DNA of 64,000 nt from Tepidibacter hydrothermalis (GCF_029542625.1 NZ_CP120733.1:2046001-2110000), one strand, 5' to 3'; counted from the stretch's first letter, positions 1 to 8,930 are shown. Notes: generated from the sequence alone by a model not told the origin. Numbers and translations are program-made.

Positions 1-80
1 CGGAAGTTTTGTATAGTTTTGTCAATATTATATTGAATTCTATCTACATTATCTCTTCTGTCATCTTTATTATGTTTCAT
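1..80 (-). CDS. tlp: Small acid-soluble spore protein Tlp, 5' part only
   Basis: The first 26 codons are visible, reading leftward off the window edge. The start ATG is at 80, with an AAAGGAGAG ribosome site seven bases upstream. The N-terminus begins MKHNKDDRRDNVDRIQYNI, which matches the conserved start of Tlp, a small spore-core protein made in sporulating Bacillus and Clostridium. Tlp proteins are about 65-75 residues, so about two thirds of the gene lies outside the window. Its presence supports a spore-forming host. Identification rests on this short but distinctive N-terminus. Confidence 0.8.
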   Translation of the reverse strand, partial: MKHNKDDRRDNVDRIQYNIDKTIQNF

Positions 81-541
81 AGTTTTTCTCTCCTTTATTT
101 AATTTATATTTTATGTGCAATTTATTATATACAAACACCTTTTGTTTTATTATGTCTATAACTATATTTATTATTCAACAAAATAATCTAATATATTTTC
201 TTTCATATTGATTTTTATACGCATTGAGTTCATATAAAAAACAATAGATTATTTATAAAATCTATTACCTTTATTATCATTATATATAGTGTATAAAAGT
301 ATTTATTTTAGTTTAGATAATAATATACTTACTTAATATAATTATTTATTTAATATTTTTTGATAATAAATTAACATTAATTATTTAAGTTTATTTTTTG
401 TTAAAACTTGTATTCAACTATTAATACCCTTTAAAAGTACGAAAAAACAATTAATTCAATCTATAAACTTAACTAAAATATGTGTTTATTTTCCATTTTT
501 TGTGGTATAATTGATAATACATTAACGAAAGGGGTGGTTTT
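81..541. other. Intergenic region between tlp and a rightward gene
   Basis: This stretch is extremely AT-rich and has no convincing reading frame. It must hold the tlp promoter (leftward) and the promoter of the gene at 542. A TATAAT at 506-511, about 31 bases before that ATG, is the best -10 candidate for the rightward gene; no good -35 is apparent. A weak AT-only hairpin lies near 243-272. Confidence 0.5.
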
Positions 542-925
542 ATGAATATATTATTTGAAAAGCAAGAACATAAAAATAATAAAGAAAAGAAAAAAATGAT
601 GTATTTCATAGTCGAAGATAATACAACAGGAGACTTAAGAGCTGAAAAAAGAAATTTTATTAATATGCAATCTAAATATAATCCTGATGGTTGGACTTAC
701 GAAGATATAGCTGGTCCAAACGAAAAGATTATAATCGAAACTATATATAAATCAGAAATAGATGAAAAATTAAAAAAACTTCGTCCAACACCTCTTGGAT
801 TTAAAGTAGATAAACATATAAAAGTAAGTCTTGAAAAAATTGCAAAAGAGCAAAATCTTTCTCTTATAGAAGTTACAACTATGGCTTTAAATGAATTTAT
901 AGAAAAAAATAATCAATTATTATAA
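542..925 (+). CDS. Hypothetical protein with possible helix-turn or RHH-like C-terminus
   Basis: A 127-residue soluble protein of no family I recognise. The start is supported by GAAAGGGG 7-10 bases upstream and a TATAAT at 506-511. The first 20 residues are rich in Lys and Asn and probably disordered. The middle (about 20-75) is acidic and mixed. The C-terminal 40 residues (KVDKHIKVSLEKIAKEQNLS and following) have the length and pattern of a short strand followed by two amphipathic helices, as in ribbon-helix-helix DNA-binding or antitoxin-like proteins. That resemblance is only a pattern impression. It stands alone, with the opposite-strand operon at 1030-5766 converging on it and a terminator between them. 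Confidence 0.75.
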   Translation: MNILFEKQEHKNNKEKKKMMYFIVEDNTTGDLRAEKRNFINMQSKYNPDGWTYEDIAGPNEKIIIETIYKSEIDEKLKKLRPTPLGFKVDKHIKVSLEKIAKEQNLSLIEVTTMALNEFIEKNNQLL

Positions 926-957
926 AAATACGTATATATAATTTGAAGATAAATATA

Positions 958-997
958 TTAAAAAGGGCTAGTTTTTATAAAAAAGACTAGCCCTAAA
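958..997 (-). terminator. Intrinsic terminator of the symporter operon
   Basis: Read leftward: GGGCTAGT, an A/T loop, then ACTAGCCC followed by TTTTT. It lies just beyond the stop codon of the leftward gene at 1030 and marks the operon end. Its rightward reading lacks a T-run, so termination of the 542-925 gene is less certain. Confidence 0.75.
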
Positions 998-1029
998 TAC
1001 AATCAACTCACCATTTTTTTATTTCAAAT

Positions 1030-1536
1030 CTAAAAACCTCTATTTATTGAAAATCCATCAGCTTCAATTGGTAAATATTTTACTTTTTTATTTTCTTGTA
1101 CTTTATCAAAAAATACTACCCAGTATGGTCTAAATATACTTTCTATTTTTGATATTTTTATTTCTGGTATCCCACCCATAAACCTATGACTTATTCTCAT
1201 AGCCATTTTGATAGCTTTTAAACGAATCATTTTATCATCTTTATCACAGCATTGAATACTATTTTCATCTATAATTTCTATCTGTTCTGCTACAGGCATA
1301 TCTTGAACCAAACTACCTGAACCTGTCGATCCATTAATTAAAATTTTTATATTATTATGCTTATTTTTGTTTTTTATTTCTAAATTAATTAATTTAAATT
1401 CTATATAATGAATTCTAACCTCTTCAACTTTTTTATTTAATAAAAATAACTTTCTTAATATAGACCCTTTTCCTTGTGTTGCTATTTCTATGGCCTCTTC
1501 TCTTAACATTTTTATGGGTAATGCGTAAATTTCCAA
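1030..1536 (-). CDS. Hypothetical protein, last gene of the symporter operon
   Basis: A 168-residue soluble protein with no signal peptide or clear membrane segment and no family I recognise. It has a Gly/Ser-rich stretch (INGSTGSGSLVQDMPVAEQI) near residues 87-106 and an adjacent Cys pair (QCCDKDD). The last third is basic and aromatic. It begins 20 bases after the stop of the small membrane protein at 1557 and is therefore the distal gene of the leftward group that includes the sodium:solute symporter. It may be an enzyme or binding protein acting on the imported compound, but nothing in the sequence fixes this. Confidence 0.75.
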   Translation of the reverse strand: MEIYALPIKMLREEAIEIATQGKGSILRKLFLLNKKVEEVRIHYIEFKLINLEIKNKNKHNNIKILINGSTGSGSLVQDMPVAEQIEIIDENSIQCCDKDDKMIRLKAIKMAMRISHRFMGGIPEIKISKIESIFRPYWVVFFDKVQENKKVKYLPIEADGFSINRGF

Positions 1537-1556
1537 ATTTTCACCTACTCTTATGT

Positions 1557-1784
1557 TTACTTTTTTATCATTTTAAATATTCTATATAAGTAATCAAAAA
1601 ATATTAAAGTAACAGCAATCATTACTCCATATGGTATTATCTTTCCTATTATCAAATCACTTTTACTAACTAGTCCATAAAATATAAATCCTGTTACTAA
1701 AAAATATAATATTACTAAAAAACCATCTATTCCGATCCATTTTATTTCTAAATCTCTCTTCACCTTAGATACTAATTTTGACAT
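1557..1784 (-). CDS. Small two-helix membrane protein next to symporter
   Basis: A 75-residue protein with a basic N-terminus and two predicted membrane helices (about residues 19-38 and 47-67). The start is only two bases after the symporter stop codon, so the genes are almost certainly translationally coupled. Small two-helix proteins next to SSS-family transporters often act as accessory subunits; that role is inferred here from position and topology only. Confidence 0.8.
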   Translation of the reverse strand: MSKLVSKVKRDLEIKWIGIDGFLVILYFLVTGFIFYGLVSKSDLIIGKIIPYGVMIAVTLIFFDYLYRIFKMIKK

Positions 1785-1786
1785 AA

Positions 1787-3199
1787 TTAATTCTCCTTTA
1801 TAGTAACAGCTTCATTGTTTGTATTCAAATCTTTTCCTATTTTATTTCCTATAAACCAAGCAATAAATGACACTGGTATAGCTATAACAAGCGGCTCAAG
1901 TTCAAATTCTTTAAGAGGAAACATTTTAAAATATCCAAAAGTAAATCCTCCTCCAAGCATTCCTAACAATCCCCCAAGTTCAGTTCTTCTTCCATTTCCT
2001 AAAAGAGCTCCTACTATTGGTACAAATGCAGACCCCATCCATATACTTCCTACAAATAAGCACGCATCATATACATTTTCAAATTTAAATGCAACACTCA
2101 ATCCCATAGTTGCAGCTACTACAACTCCTATTCTAGTAAATGTAACTAATTGTTTTTGTGTTGATTCTTTTTTAGTTATTCTTCCATATATATCATTAGC
2201 TAATGTTGCTCCTGCTGCAAGATAATAACTATCTAATGTAGAAATTATAGATCCTAATATACCTATTATGAATAATACTCTTATTCCTTTAGGTAAACTA
2301 CTTAGTACTAAAGTTATATAACCTGCTGCAGGTGGCATATCAGGATATGTGGCTCTTACTATTAACCCTGTCATAACAAGAACTATATCAAAACATATCC
2401 ATAAAGAAAAACATGTTAATAATGCTCGTCTTCCTACTTTAGGAGAATTAGCTGCTGAAAATCTTTGATAAAATGTAGGGTCTGAGTATGCTCCAAAAGA
2501 ATATACTATAAGCATTAAAGCCTTCATCATAGACATTCCTTTTGTAGGATGCATAAGTTGTGGAGTATCTTTAAGCGCCTCTGTAAGACCTACAAATCCT
2601 CCAATTTTTTCAAATTGTTGTGGCATAATCATCGTCAATCCAAATACCATACAAAAGAACAATATCATATCAGTAACAGCTACTCCCATAAATCCACCTA
2701 GTACAGTTAATATTACTACAATTGATACCAGTATCAATCCTATAGTCTGCTTGTCTATACCCCATGCTACTTCACCTATAATTCCCATGGCAGTTATCTC
2801 ACCTAATTGAGCACAATATATGAACATTAATACTGCACCCAATAGAGCTACATGTTTACCATAAAAACTTTCTAATAAATCTGGTACCGTTATATCTGTT
2901 CTTATATGTATCTTTGGTCCTACCCATAAAGCAAGTGGCATTCTTCCTATATGTGCAGCTATAGACCATACTGCCCATGCTGAAATACCATATATAGCTG
3001 CATACTCTACACTACCTACTGTTCCAACTCCACCATACCACGATGCAACCAAAGTTCCTACTATTAAAGACCAAGGTAAACTACGATTTCCTAAATAATA
3101 ACTTTCCATATCTTTTACGTTTTTTGAAAAATAATATCCTATCCCTACGAATATAAGCGCACATATTATTATTAATCCATTTTCCCACAATGTAAGCAT
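1787..3199 (-). CDS. Sodium:solute symporter (SSS family)
   Basis: A 470-residue polytopic membrane protein with about 12-13 hydrophobic helices, typical in length and pattern of the sodium:solute symporter family. Recognisable features are the first-helix segment ending YYLGNRSLPWS and the following GTLVASWYGGVGTVGSVEYA, which resembles the Na+/substrate-site region of PanF/PutP-like members. GGAGG lies eight bases before the ATG. It follows an MFS transporter in an operon headed by a sulfur amino acid lyase-like enzyme and is followed, almost overlapping, by a two-helix protein. The substrate is unknown; an amino or organic acid related to that enzyme is plausible. Confidence 0.9.
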   Translation of the reverse strand: MLTLWENGLIIICALIFVGIGYYFSKNVKDMESYYLGNRSLPWSLIVGTLVASWYGGVGTVGSVEYAAIYGISAWAVWSIAAHIGRMPLALWVGPKIHIRTDITVPDLLESFYGKHVALLGAVLMFIYCAQLGEITAMGIIGEVAWGIDKQTIGLILVSIVVILTVLGGFMGVAVTDMILFFCMVFGLTMIMPQQFEKIGGFVGLTEALKDTPQLMHPTKGMSMMKALMLIVYSFGAYSDPTFYQRFSAANSPKVGRRALLTCFSLWICFDIVLVMTGLIVRATYPDMPPAAGYITLVLSSLPKGIRVLFIIGILGSIISTLDSYYLAAGATLANDIYGRITKKESTQKQLVTFTRIGVVVAATMGLSVAFKFENVYDACLFVGSIWMGSAFVPIVGALLGNGRRTELGGLLGMLGGGFTFGYFKMFPLKEFELEPLVIAIPVSFIAWFIGNKIGKDLNTNNEAVTIKEN

Positions 3200-3231
3200 A
3201 TTATGTCCTCCGATTTATATTTATAAACCAC

Positions 3232-3274
3232 AATAACTCTACCCATTTTATATTTTTAATGAGTAGAGTCTTTG
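3232..3274 (-). terminator. Hairpin between MFS and symporter genes
   Basis: Read leftward: GACTCTACTCAT, an AT-rich loop, then ATGGGTAGAGTT. No run of U follows, so this is more likely a leaky terminator or processing hairpin that tunes expression of the downstream symporter than a full stop. Confidence 0.45.
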
Positions 3275-3285
3275 TATTTATATTG

Positions 3286-4563
3286 TTATACTAACTGTTC
3301 TTTTTTTGTTATTTTATTTGATTCTTGTTCTAATTTTTCTTTTTGATTTAATTTATTTAATGTAAAAGTAGCAAATATACCTATTAAAGCACATATTAAT
3401 GAAAATATGAAGATATATGTATATCCAGTTTGTCCATAAGTATCTAACCAATTACCAGCAAGAGTATAATAGAATGCATCTGGTGAAAATCCTATAAGTG
3501 AAGCAAAACCTACTACTGCTCCTGTCTTTTCTAATGGTATATTTGATTCCGAAACAGAAGCAAAATATATTCCTCTAAATCCAAATAATATAGTGCTTAG
3601 TATTATCATATTTATAACAGCTATCCATAAGAAGCTTCCATTCTTAGGTATTACTAAATATGCTCCTGTACTTACTGCCATTAATATAAACCCTATAAAC
3701 ATTACTTTTATAGGAGATCCAACCTTATCACTTATTATCCCTGCAGCAGGAGATGCTCCCATCTTTATAACATATGTTCTTACTATAGATAACGAAGTAA
3801 CTAATGTCATAGGCATTAAATAAACTTCTGATAAATATGGACTTAAATATGTCAAACTTGAGAATACTAAATAAGTTGAAAATACTATAAGACCTATTAA
3901 CCATGCCTTTGGCATTTTTATTATATCTATAATTGATTTAAGGCTCAAATCCCCACCCGAAGATTCTTCTTCTGATTTATCTTCTTTTATTAACATAAAT
4001 AATAATATACCACATATTATAGAAGCTATTGAATATAACCAAACAACATACTTAAATCCTACAGTTATTTCAGTAAATTTTCCAAATAAATATAATCCTA
4101 CAAATGATACTAATGTACCTGAAATTCCTGATAATCCTTCATAAAATCCAAATATTCTTCCTTGTTCAGATTCACTTCCCTGCATTCTAACAACCTTTAT
4201 TGAAGCAGCAAAGAAAGTTAATATTGTTGTTGCTCCCCATGCTACAAATATTAACAATAGCATACTATATGGTGGAAATGTAGAAAAATAAAATCCTATT
4301 AATCCGGACGATATCAATGAAAATGATATTAATTTTTTGATTGAAAATTTATCCGCAATAATTCCTCCTACAAAATATGCAAGCATACCTACCATTCCAT
4401 ATAAGCTCAGTAAATTTCCTATTTGAGTATGACTCAACCCTAATGCTTGTTGCATAGGATCATAAAATGATGATTTCATATATGGTAAACTATACATTGC
4501 TGTAGTTCCAAATGCTAATATGAATATTATTAAATATCTTTTAAATTTATTATTCTTATCCAT
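3286..4563 (-). CDS. MFS transporter
   Basis: A 425-residue membrane protein with 12 predicted helices and a long central loop (about residues 195-210, KEDKSEEESSGGDL) separating two six-helix halves, the standard major facilitator layout. The loop after helix 2 (GGIIADKFSIKKL) fits the MFS signature GxxxDRxGRR in degenerate form. The start has GGAGG seven bases upstream. It is 48 bases after the PLP-dependent lyase gene and probably co-transcribed with it from the MerR-type promoter at 5835-5865. The N-terminal FILAFGTTAMYSLPYM and overall pattern resemble organic-anion MFS proteins, but the substrate cannot be deduced. Confidence 0.9.
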   Translation of the reverse strand: MDKNNKFKRYLIIFILAFGTTAMYSLPYMKSSFYDPMQQALGLSHTQIGNLLSLYGMVGMLAYFVGGIIADKFSIKKLISFSLISSGLIGFYFSTFPPYSMLLLIFVAWGATTILTFFAASIKVVRMQGSESEQGRIFGFYEGLSGISGTLVSFVGLYLFGKFTEITVGFKYVVWLYSIASIICGILLFMLIKEDKSEEESSGGDLSLKSIIDIIKMPKAWLIGLIVFSTYLVFSSLTYLSPYLSEVYLMPMTLVTSLSIVRTYVIKMGASPAAGIISDKVGSPIKVMFIGFILMAVSTGAYLVIPKNGSFLWIAVINMIILSTILFGFRGIYFASVSESNIPLEKTGAVVGFASLIGFSPDAFYYTLAGNWLDTYGQTGYTYIFIFSLICALIGIFATFTLNKLNQKEKLEQESNKITKKEQLV

Positions 4564-4611
4564 TTCTTTACCTCCACATATTATATCTATACACTACTTT
4601 TAGTTTATAGC

Positions 4612-5766
4612 TTATTTTAATTTGTCCATTGCTTGTTTAAGATCATTTATTATATCTGTTGATGATTCTAATCCTATAGCTATTCTTATAAGATTTTCAC
4701 CATTCATTTGAACTAAAGTGTGTTCTTCTCCTAAACTAGTAGCTATTGTGCATAATTGCAATGAATTTATTAATATTCTACTAGCCTCATCTCTACTCAA
4801 TCCATTTATTCCATCTTTTAATTTGAAAGATAATACTCCCCCACCTAGTCCGTTCATTTGTGTTTTACACAATTCATGTTGAGGATGAGATTTTAATCCT
4901 GGATATTTTACTTCTTCTATATATTCTTCTTCATTTAAAAATTCTGCTACTGCTAAAGCATTTTCACAGTGTTTTTTCATTCTCATATCTAAAGTTTTTA
5001 TTCCCCTTAATATCATCCACGCATTCATAGGTGGTAATGAAGCACCTGTAAAACAAGGTAGGCTTGGCCATTTAACTAAATCTATTAGTTCTTTTGATCC
5101 TATTGCAGCTCCACCTAATGTATCGCCATGGCCATTGATGAATTTAGTTAAACTATGAATTACTATATCTGCTCCTAAAGTTATTGGTTTTTGTATTATA
5201 GGTGTAGCAAAAGTACTATCTACTATAAGTAAACTTTTATTTTCATGAGCTATTTGTGCAATAGTTTCTATATCAACTAGGTCCAACGATGGATTTAAAG
5301 GACTTTCTATATATACTAATTTTGTATTTGTTTTTAAAGCATCTTTTATATTGCACGGATTTGTAGCATCTACAAATGTAACTTCAACCCCAAATTTTAA
5401 TAATAATTCACTCATAAATAATTTAGTGTGAGAAAATATTCCATCGGAACTTACTATATGATCTCCACTTTTTACTAAAGCTAATATCGTTGACGTTATA
5501 GCTCCCATTCCAGAAGCACTTACGATAGCGTTTTCCCCATCTTCAAGCATAGCAAGCTTTAATTCTAATTCATTTAAATTTGGATTACATTCTCTAGTGT
5601 AAACATATCCAAAATCTCTACATAATTGTTCAAAGTGTTCAACTGTTTGAGCTGCAAATGTAGCAGTTTGATATATTGGTGTTGCAAGAGCTCCTGTTGA
5701 TTTATCACTAGTGTGACCCCAATGAATTATTTTAGTTTCTAAGTCGTGATTTAAATTATTATTCAT
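4612..5766 (-). CDS. Methionine gamma-lyase or cystathionine gamma-synthase-like PLP enzyme
   Basis: A 384-residue Cys/Met-metabolism PLP enzyme (fold type I, trans-sulfuration family). Visible hallmarks: YQTATF near the N-terminus, YTRECNPN (usual YxRxxNPT), the ASGMGAI cofactor-phosphate loop, an active-site-like VDSTFATP, and the Schiff-base lysine, K208, in HSLTKFINGHGD. Members cleave or form C-S bonds in methionine, cystathionine or homocysteine. The NGHGD segment is typical of methionine gamma-lyases but does not exclude other activities. The start is placed at 5766: an ATG nine bases upstream lies directly against the AGGAGG site, too close to be used. It heads an operon with two transporters under a MerR-type promoter, suggesting catabolism of, or resistance to, a sulfur amino acid or analogue. 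Confidence 0.88.
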   Translation of the reverse strand: MNNNLNHDLETKIIHWGHTSDKSTGALATPIYQTATFAAQTVEHFEQLCRDFGYVYTRECNPNLNELELKLAMLEDGENAIVSASGMGAITSTILALVKSGDHIVSSDGIFSHTKLFMSELLLKFGVEVTFVDATNPCNIKDALKTNTKLVYIESPLNPSLDLVDIETIAQIAHENKSLLIVDSTFATPIIQKPITLGADIVIHSLTKFINGHGDTLGGAAIGSKELIDLVKWPSLPCFTGASLPPMNAWMILRGIKTLDMRMKKHCENALAVAEFLNEEEYIEEVKYPGLKSHPQHELCKTQMNGLGGGVLSFKLKDGINGLSRDEASRILINSLQLCTIATSLGEEHTLVQMNGENLIRIAIGLESSTDIINDLKQAMDKLK

Positions 5767-5834
5767 CTTACGCATCCTCCTGAATATTAAATGATTTATA
5801 TATTTTAGTTCTTTCCATTTCTTTCACATTTCCA

Positions 5835-5865
5835 ATTATAAAGTCTCCAGTAACTAGAGAGTCAA
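5835..5865 (-). promoter_or_regulatory. MerR-type promoter with 19-bp spacer and operator dyad
   Basis: Read leftward: TTGACT (5865-5860), a 19-base spacer, then TATAAT (5840-5835). The spacer holds the near-palindrome CTCTAGTTACTGGAG (5859-5845). Near-consensus boxes held 19 rather than 17 apart, with a dyad in the spacer, are the hallmark of promoters twisted open by MerR-family activators. The MerR-type gene lies immediately upstream at 6000-6857, and the promoter points into the lyase-transporter operon. Confidence 0.85.
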
Positions 5866-5967
5866 TATCTTTTTTTGGAATTTTATCATAATTTTAATTA
5901 TTATGCTTAAAATTATATTTTTTTGTCTTTTATTCATTTGTCTAAACTCTAAGAATATTATTATTTT

Positions 5968-6006
5968 CTACAAAAAAAATACCGCTAAATTCGGTATTTT
6001 TAAACT
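5968..6006 (-). terminator. Terminator of the MerR-type gene
   Basis: Read leftward: AAATACCGAATTTAGCGGTATTT followed by a run of T. It overlaps the last codon of the regulator gene and separates it from the downstream promoter. Confidence 0.8.
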
Positions 6007-6857
6007 AAGCATCTTAAATCTATTTCTCTTTTTTTTACTAAAACTTGTATTTCTGTAATAAGTTCATCTTTATTATTTGTAGATAATGGATCAATTATAG
6101 GTATTTCATACATATAATCTTCTACTTGTATTCGTTTATATTCTATATAGTCTATTAGTTGCTTGAAATACTTGTAGTTTTCACAATAGGATCCTTTATA
6201 TTTTATACATATAAAGTCTCCAGTAGGAATAGTTTTAATAGATTTTTGATTTTCCTTATTAAATAAATCTCTTTCTATTGTTACAAAACTATTTTCATAA
6301 ATAACTTTTTGATTTGATTTAACTTTTTCCATAGATACTAATCCGCCTACACCACCATAAAACACCGATACATTTTCTTCCAATATATTAGCTATTTTTC
6401 TTCGAGAAAGCTCCATCTTTTCTTCTATACTGAAACCATCTTCATATTCCATAGATAAAATACTTCTTCTTGGTATATGTTTTTTGAATATTTTTCCTAT
6501 ATCATCTACTTTTAGTCCTGTTTCTATTGTTTCTTTTTTTGTATTCAGAACTTTTTTAATTAATTCTAATTCCTTAATTTTAGAATCTACTACATCAATT
6601 TTGTTATTTAATAGTTTTAATATTTCTTCATTGTTTTCCTCTAGTTTATCTTTGATTTCTTTCAATGGCATACCCAAATACTTCAAATATTTTACAACAT
6701 CTAATTTAGAAAATTGTTCTATTGAATAGTATCTATAATTACTTTTTTTATCTACATAAATGGGTTTAAATAAACCAATCTCATCATAATATCTAAGAGT
6801 CTGTATACTTATTTTATGAAGTTTTGACATTTCTCCTATTGAAAAATACTTGCTCAT
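6000..6857 (-). CDS. MerR-family regulator with effector-binding domain
   Basis: A 285-residue regulator. Residues 1-75 form the MerR winged-helix domain: FSIGEMSKLHKISIQTLRYY, then DEIGLFKP and NYRYYSIEQF. A coiled dimerisation helix follows (about 78-118). The C-terminal 160 residues have the pattern of a GyrI-like/BmrR-type ligand-binding domain, with PTGDFICIKYKGSYCENYKY resembling the usual strand before the drug-binding pocket. Such proteins bend promoters with overlong spacers when a small hydrophobic ligand binds. The promoter at 5835-5865, about 135 bases downstream, is an ideal target, so it probably controls the lyase, MFS and symporter genes. Its own upstream region contains the dyad CCTCTATGAGG at 6893-6903, a candidate autoregulatory site. 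Confidence 0.92.
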   Translation of the reverse strand: MSKYFSIGEMSKLHKISIQTLRYYDEIGLFKPIYVDKKSNYRYYSIEQFSKLDVVKYLKYLGMPLKEIKDKLEENNEEILKLLNNKIDVVDSKIKELELIKKVLNTKKETIETGLKVDDIGKIFKKHIPRRSILSMEYEDGFSIEEKMELSRRKIANILEENVSVFYGGVGGLVSMEKVKSNQKVIYENSFVTIERDLFNKENQKSIKTIPTGDFICIKYKGSYCENYKYFKQLIDYIEYKRIQVEDYMYEIPIIDPLSTNNKDELITEIQVLVKKREIDLRCLV

Positions 6858-6892
6858 ATTTAATCTCCCTAATAATGTATATTTATATATAC

Positions 6893-6903
6893 CCTCTATG
6901 AGG
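6893..6903. promoter_or_regulatory. Possible autoregulatory operator of the MerR-type gene
   Basis: The palindrome CCTCTATGAGG, within ACCCTCTATGAGGTT, lies 36-46 bases before the start of the regulator gene among AT-rich promoter-like DNA. Its half-sites loosely resemble those at 5845-5859. It is a weak call based on symmetry and position. Confidence 0.35.
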
Positions 6904-7041
6904 TTATATAATTACCTTAATAATTATACTATATTTAGTGTATAGGAAGAAGAAATTTTAAATATTTAAAAAGTTATAGTATGCAATAATGTATAATGCT
7001 CATTTATGTATTTATTGAAGTTTTACTAAATCTACAAAAAA

Positions 7042-7076
7042 TAATAAAACCATACTAGATTTCTCTAATACGGTAG
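7042..7076 (-). terminator. Terminator of tmRNA
   Basis: Read leftward: ACTACCGTATTAGA, loop GAAA, TCTAGTATGGTTTT, with a T-rich tail. It lies about ten bases beyond the CCA end of ssrA. Confidence 0.75.
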
Positions 7077-7086
7077 TTAATTTAAT

Positions 7087-7436
7087 TGGTGGAGACGAGG
7101 GGAGTTGAACCCCTGTCCGAAAGTTTTTTCCCTAAAGCTTCTACGAGTGTAGCTGTTAATTTTTATATCATCTTTTTCAACGCCTAACAGCAGACTTAAA
7201 AAAAGACTAGTCTTAATTATTCTATCTTTAGTCAAGACATCCTAAAAACAGTTCCCCGCTTCAATGGCGTTCTACTTAAGATTGCGGGTAATCTTAGTAG
7301 AACGAGCAGCATTAATTAAGCTGCTAGTGCGTAATTATCGTTTGCGTTTATATTTAAGTACTGATTTTTACGTGAATCAGTAAAACACGACTCGCTACTT
7401 TAAGTTCCAAACCCCCGTCGAGACCATTACGCCCCC
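7087..7436 (-). ncRNA. ssrA: Transfer-messenger RNA (tmRNA)
   Basis: A roughly 350-base one-piece tmRNA read leftward. The 5' end GGGGGCG pairs with CGTCTCC next to the 3' ACCA, giving the tRNA-like acceptor stem. The T-arm (GGGTTCAACTCCCC) and the 5' landmark TGGTCTCGACGGGGGTTTGG are intact. The resume codon and tag frame lie at 7345-7316 and encode ANDNYALAA followed by TAA, a normal C-terminal degradation tag. tmRNA rescues ribosomes stalled on broken mRNAs with SmpB, which is not in the window. It is the first of two adjacent housekeeping RNAs. Confidence 0.97.
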
Positions 7437-7466
7437 GAGGTTATTATTTTTATAATTTAAAATATA

Positions 7467-7813
7467 ATGAGTAAATCTATAAGCCGAGTTCTGTAATAAA
7501 TAGCCATCTGTCTAGGCCTACTGTTGCCAGTAGGCTCAAGCGACCTACCAACGGAACGAGAGCGAGCAACCCTCTTTTCATGTTCCTACTTGGTCTTGCT
7601 CCAGGTGGGGTTTACATAGCCAGCTAGTCACCTAGCTGCTGGTGAGCTCTTACCTCACCTTTCCATCCTTACCACAAACAATTGTGGCGGTTTATTTCTG
7701 TTGCACTATCCTTGGAGTCGCCTCCACTGGGTATTACCCAGCACCCTACTCTATGGAGCTCGGACTTTCCTCGTCTACCTATAAAGGTATCCGCGACTAT
7801 CCGACTTACTCAT
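7467..7813 (-). ncRNA. rnpB: RNase P RNA
   Basis: The catalytic RNA of RNase P, which matures tRNA 5' ends. Helix P1 is formed by ATGAGTAA at the 5' end (7813) and TTACTCAT at the 3' end (7467). Conserved blocks visible leftward include GAGGAAAGTCC just after P1-P3 and, near the 3' end, AGAACTCGGCTTATAG, the universal terminal motif. It sits about 30 bases upstream of tmRNA on the same strand. Ends are placed from the P1 pairing. Confidence 0.96.
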
Positions 7814-7891
7814 TATTTAGTTTTTTCGTCGATAAATCATATGATATCATCTTATCATAAGAGAATCAACTGTAAATTTATGTAACTAACC

Positions 7892-8857
7892 TTAGCGTTT
7901 ATTATTAAATAACCCCGCCCCTTCTATGATTTCTTGCTCTATAAATAAACTTGAAACTACTTCTTTATAATCACTTAACGTTTGTGACTTCTTTATTTTT
8001 TCAGCATATTCTTTATTATTTGAAAATATATAAATCATATATCCCCATAATTCTTTCATTTTAAATATTGCATTTTTTTCTTCATTAAATAATTCCATAT
8101 AGTTATTTAAAATTTCATCATGAAAAGCTTTTAATACTTCTTTATCTATAGAAGTATTATTTTTAATCTCATTAATTAACCCTGGATTGGCTAGTATACC
8201 CCTTCCAAGCATTACTGTTTTTACTTGCGGAAAAGCTTTTATTAATTTATTATGATCATCAGCAGTGAAAATGTCTCCATTATAACATACTGGATTTGTA
8301 CTTAAAGATAATGCATCTTTAAATACTTCTAAATTAGGCTTATTTCCATAAAAATCTTTTTGTGTTCTAGGATGAATAATTAATTCTTCTATAGGATATT
8401 TATTATAAATTTTTATCAACTCATAGAATTCTTCTGGACTATTCTTTCCTATTCTAGTCTTTATAGAAATTTTCATATCATTTATTTTGAATATTTCATC
8501 TAAGAATATATCAAGTTCTTCTCTTTTTGCCAGAAATCCCGAGCCCCTATTTTTTGAAACAACCGTTTTAACAGGACACCCTAAATTTAAATTAACTTCG
8601 TTATAACCTAATTGTTGTAATTTTCTAGATAGATTAACAAAACCTTGTGAATCATTAGTAATTATTTGAGGTACTATATTCATACCTCTATTATTTTCGG
8701 GTAAAACATCTTTTAATTCTTTAGTTTTAAGACTTTTACTTTCATTTGTAGGAATAAAAGGTGTAAAGTATTTATCAATATTGCGAAAAATTTTTTCATA
8801 AGAATTTCTATATATGTATTCCGTAATTCCTTCCATTGGTGCTAAATAATATTTCAT
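7892..8857 (-). CDS. tRNA-dihydrouridine synthase family protein
   Basis: A 321-residue FMN-dependent enzyme of the Dus family, which reduces uridines in the D-loop of tRNA. Visible features: the N-terminal APMEGIT motif (usual APM.GvT), the catalytic region NLGCPVKTVVSKNRGSGFLA with the active cysteine in GCP, the KTRIG strand, and the phosphate-binding CYNGDIFTADD and MLGRGILANPGL motifs. All key elements are present and the length is normal. It resembles the DusC-like clostridial branch rather than the DusB paralogue, so position specificity is uncertain. The start ATG follows AAGAGGAG. It appears to be transcribed alone. Confidence 0.93.
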   Translation of the reverse strand: MKYYLAPMEGITEYIYRNSYEKIFRNIDKYFTPFIPTNESKSLKTKELKDVLPENNRGMNIVPQIITNDSQGFVNLSRKLQQLGYNEVNLNLGCPVKTVVSKNRGSGFLAKREELDIFLDEIFKINDMKISIKTRIGKNSPEEFYELIKIYNKYPIEELIIHPRTQKDFYGNKPNLEVFKDALSLSTNPVCYNGDIFTADDHNKLIKAFPQVKTVMLGRGILANPGLINEIKNNTSIDKEVLKAFHDEILNNYMELFNEEKNAIFKMKELWGYMIYIFSNNKEYAEKIKKSQTLSDYKEVVSSLFIEQEIIEGAGLFNNKR

Positions 8858-8930
8858 GTCTTAACTCCTCTTATAAATATTCTAGAAACATTATATCAGC
8901 CTTCTTTCTTCTTATCTACTTAATTAATAT

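Noticed and set aside
5776-5999. Possible SAM or other methionine riboswitch upstream of the lyase gene
   Set aside because: No S-box or similar motif is visible; the region is explained by a MerR-type promoter.
7642-7885. Short + strand frames over RNase P RNA
   Set aside because: They lie antisense to a well-formed structural RNA and have no ribosome site.
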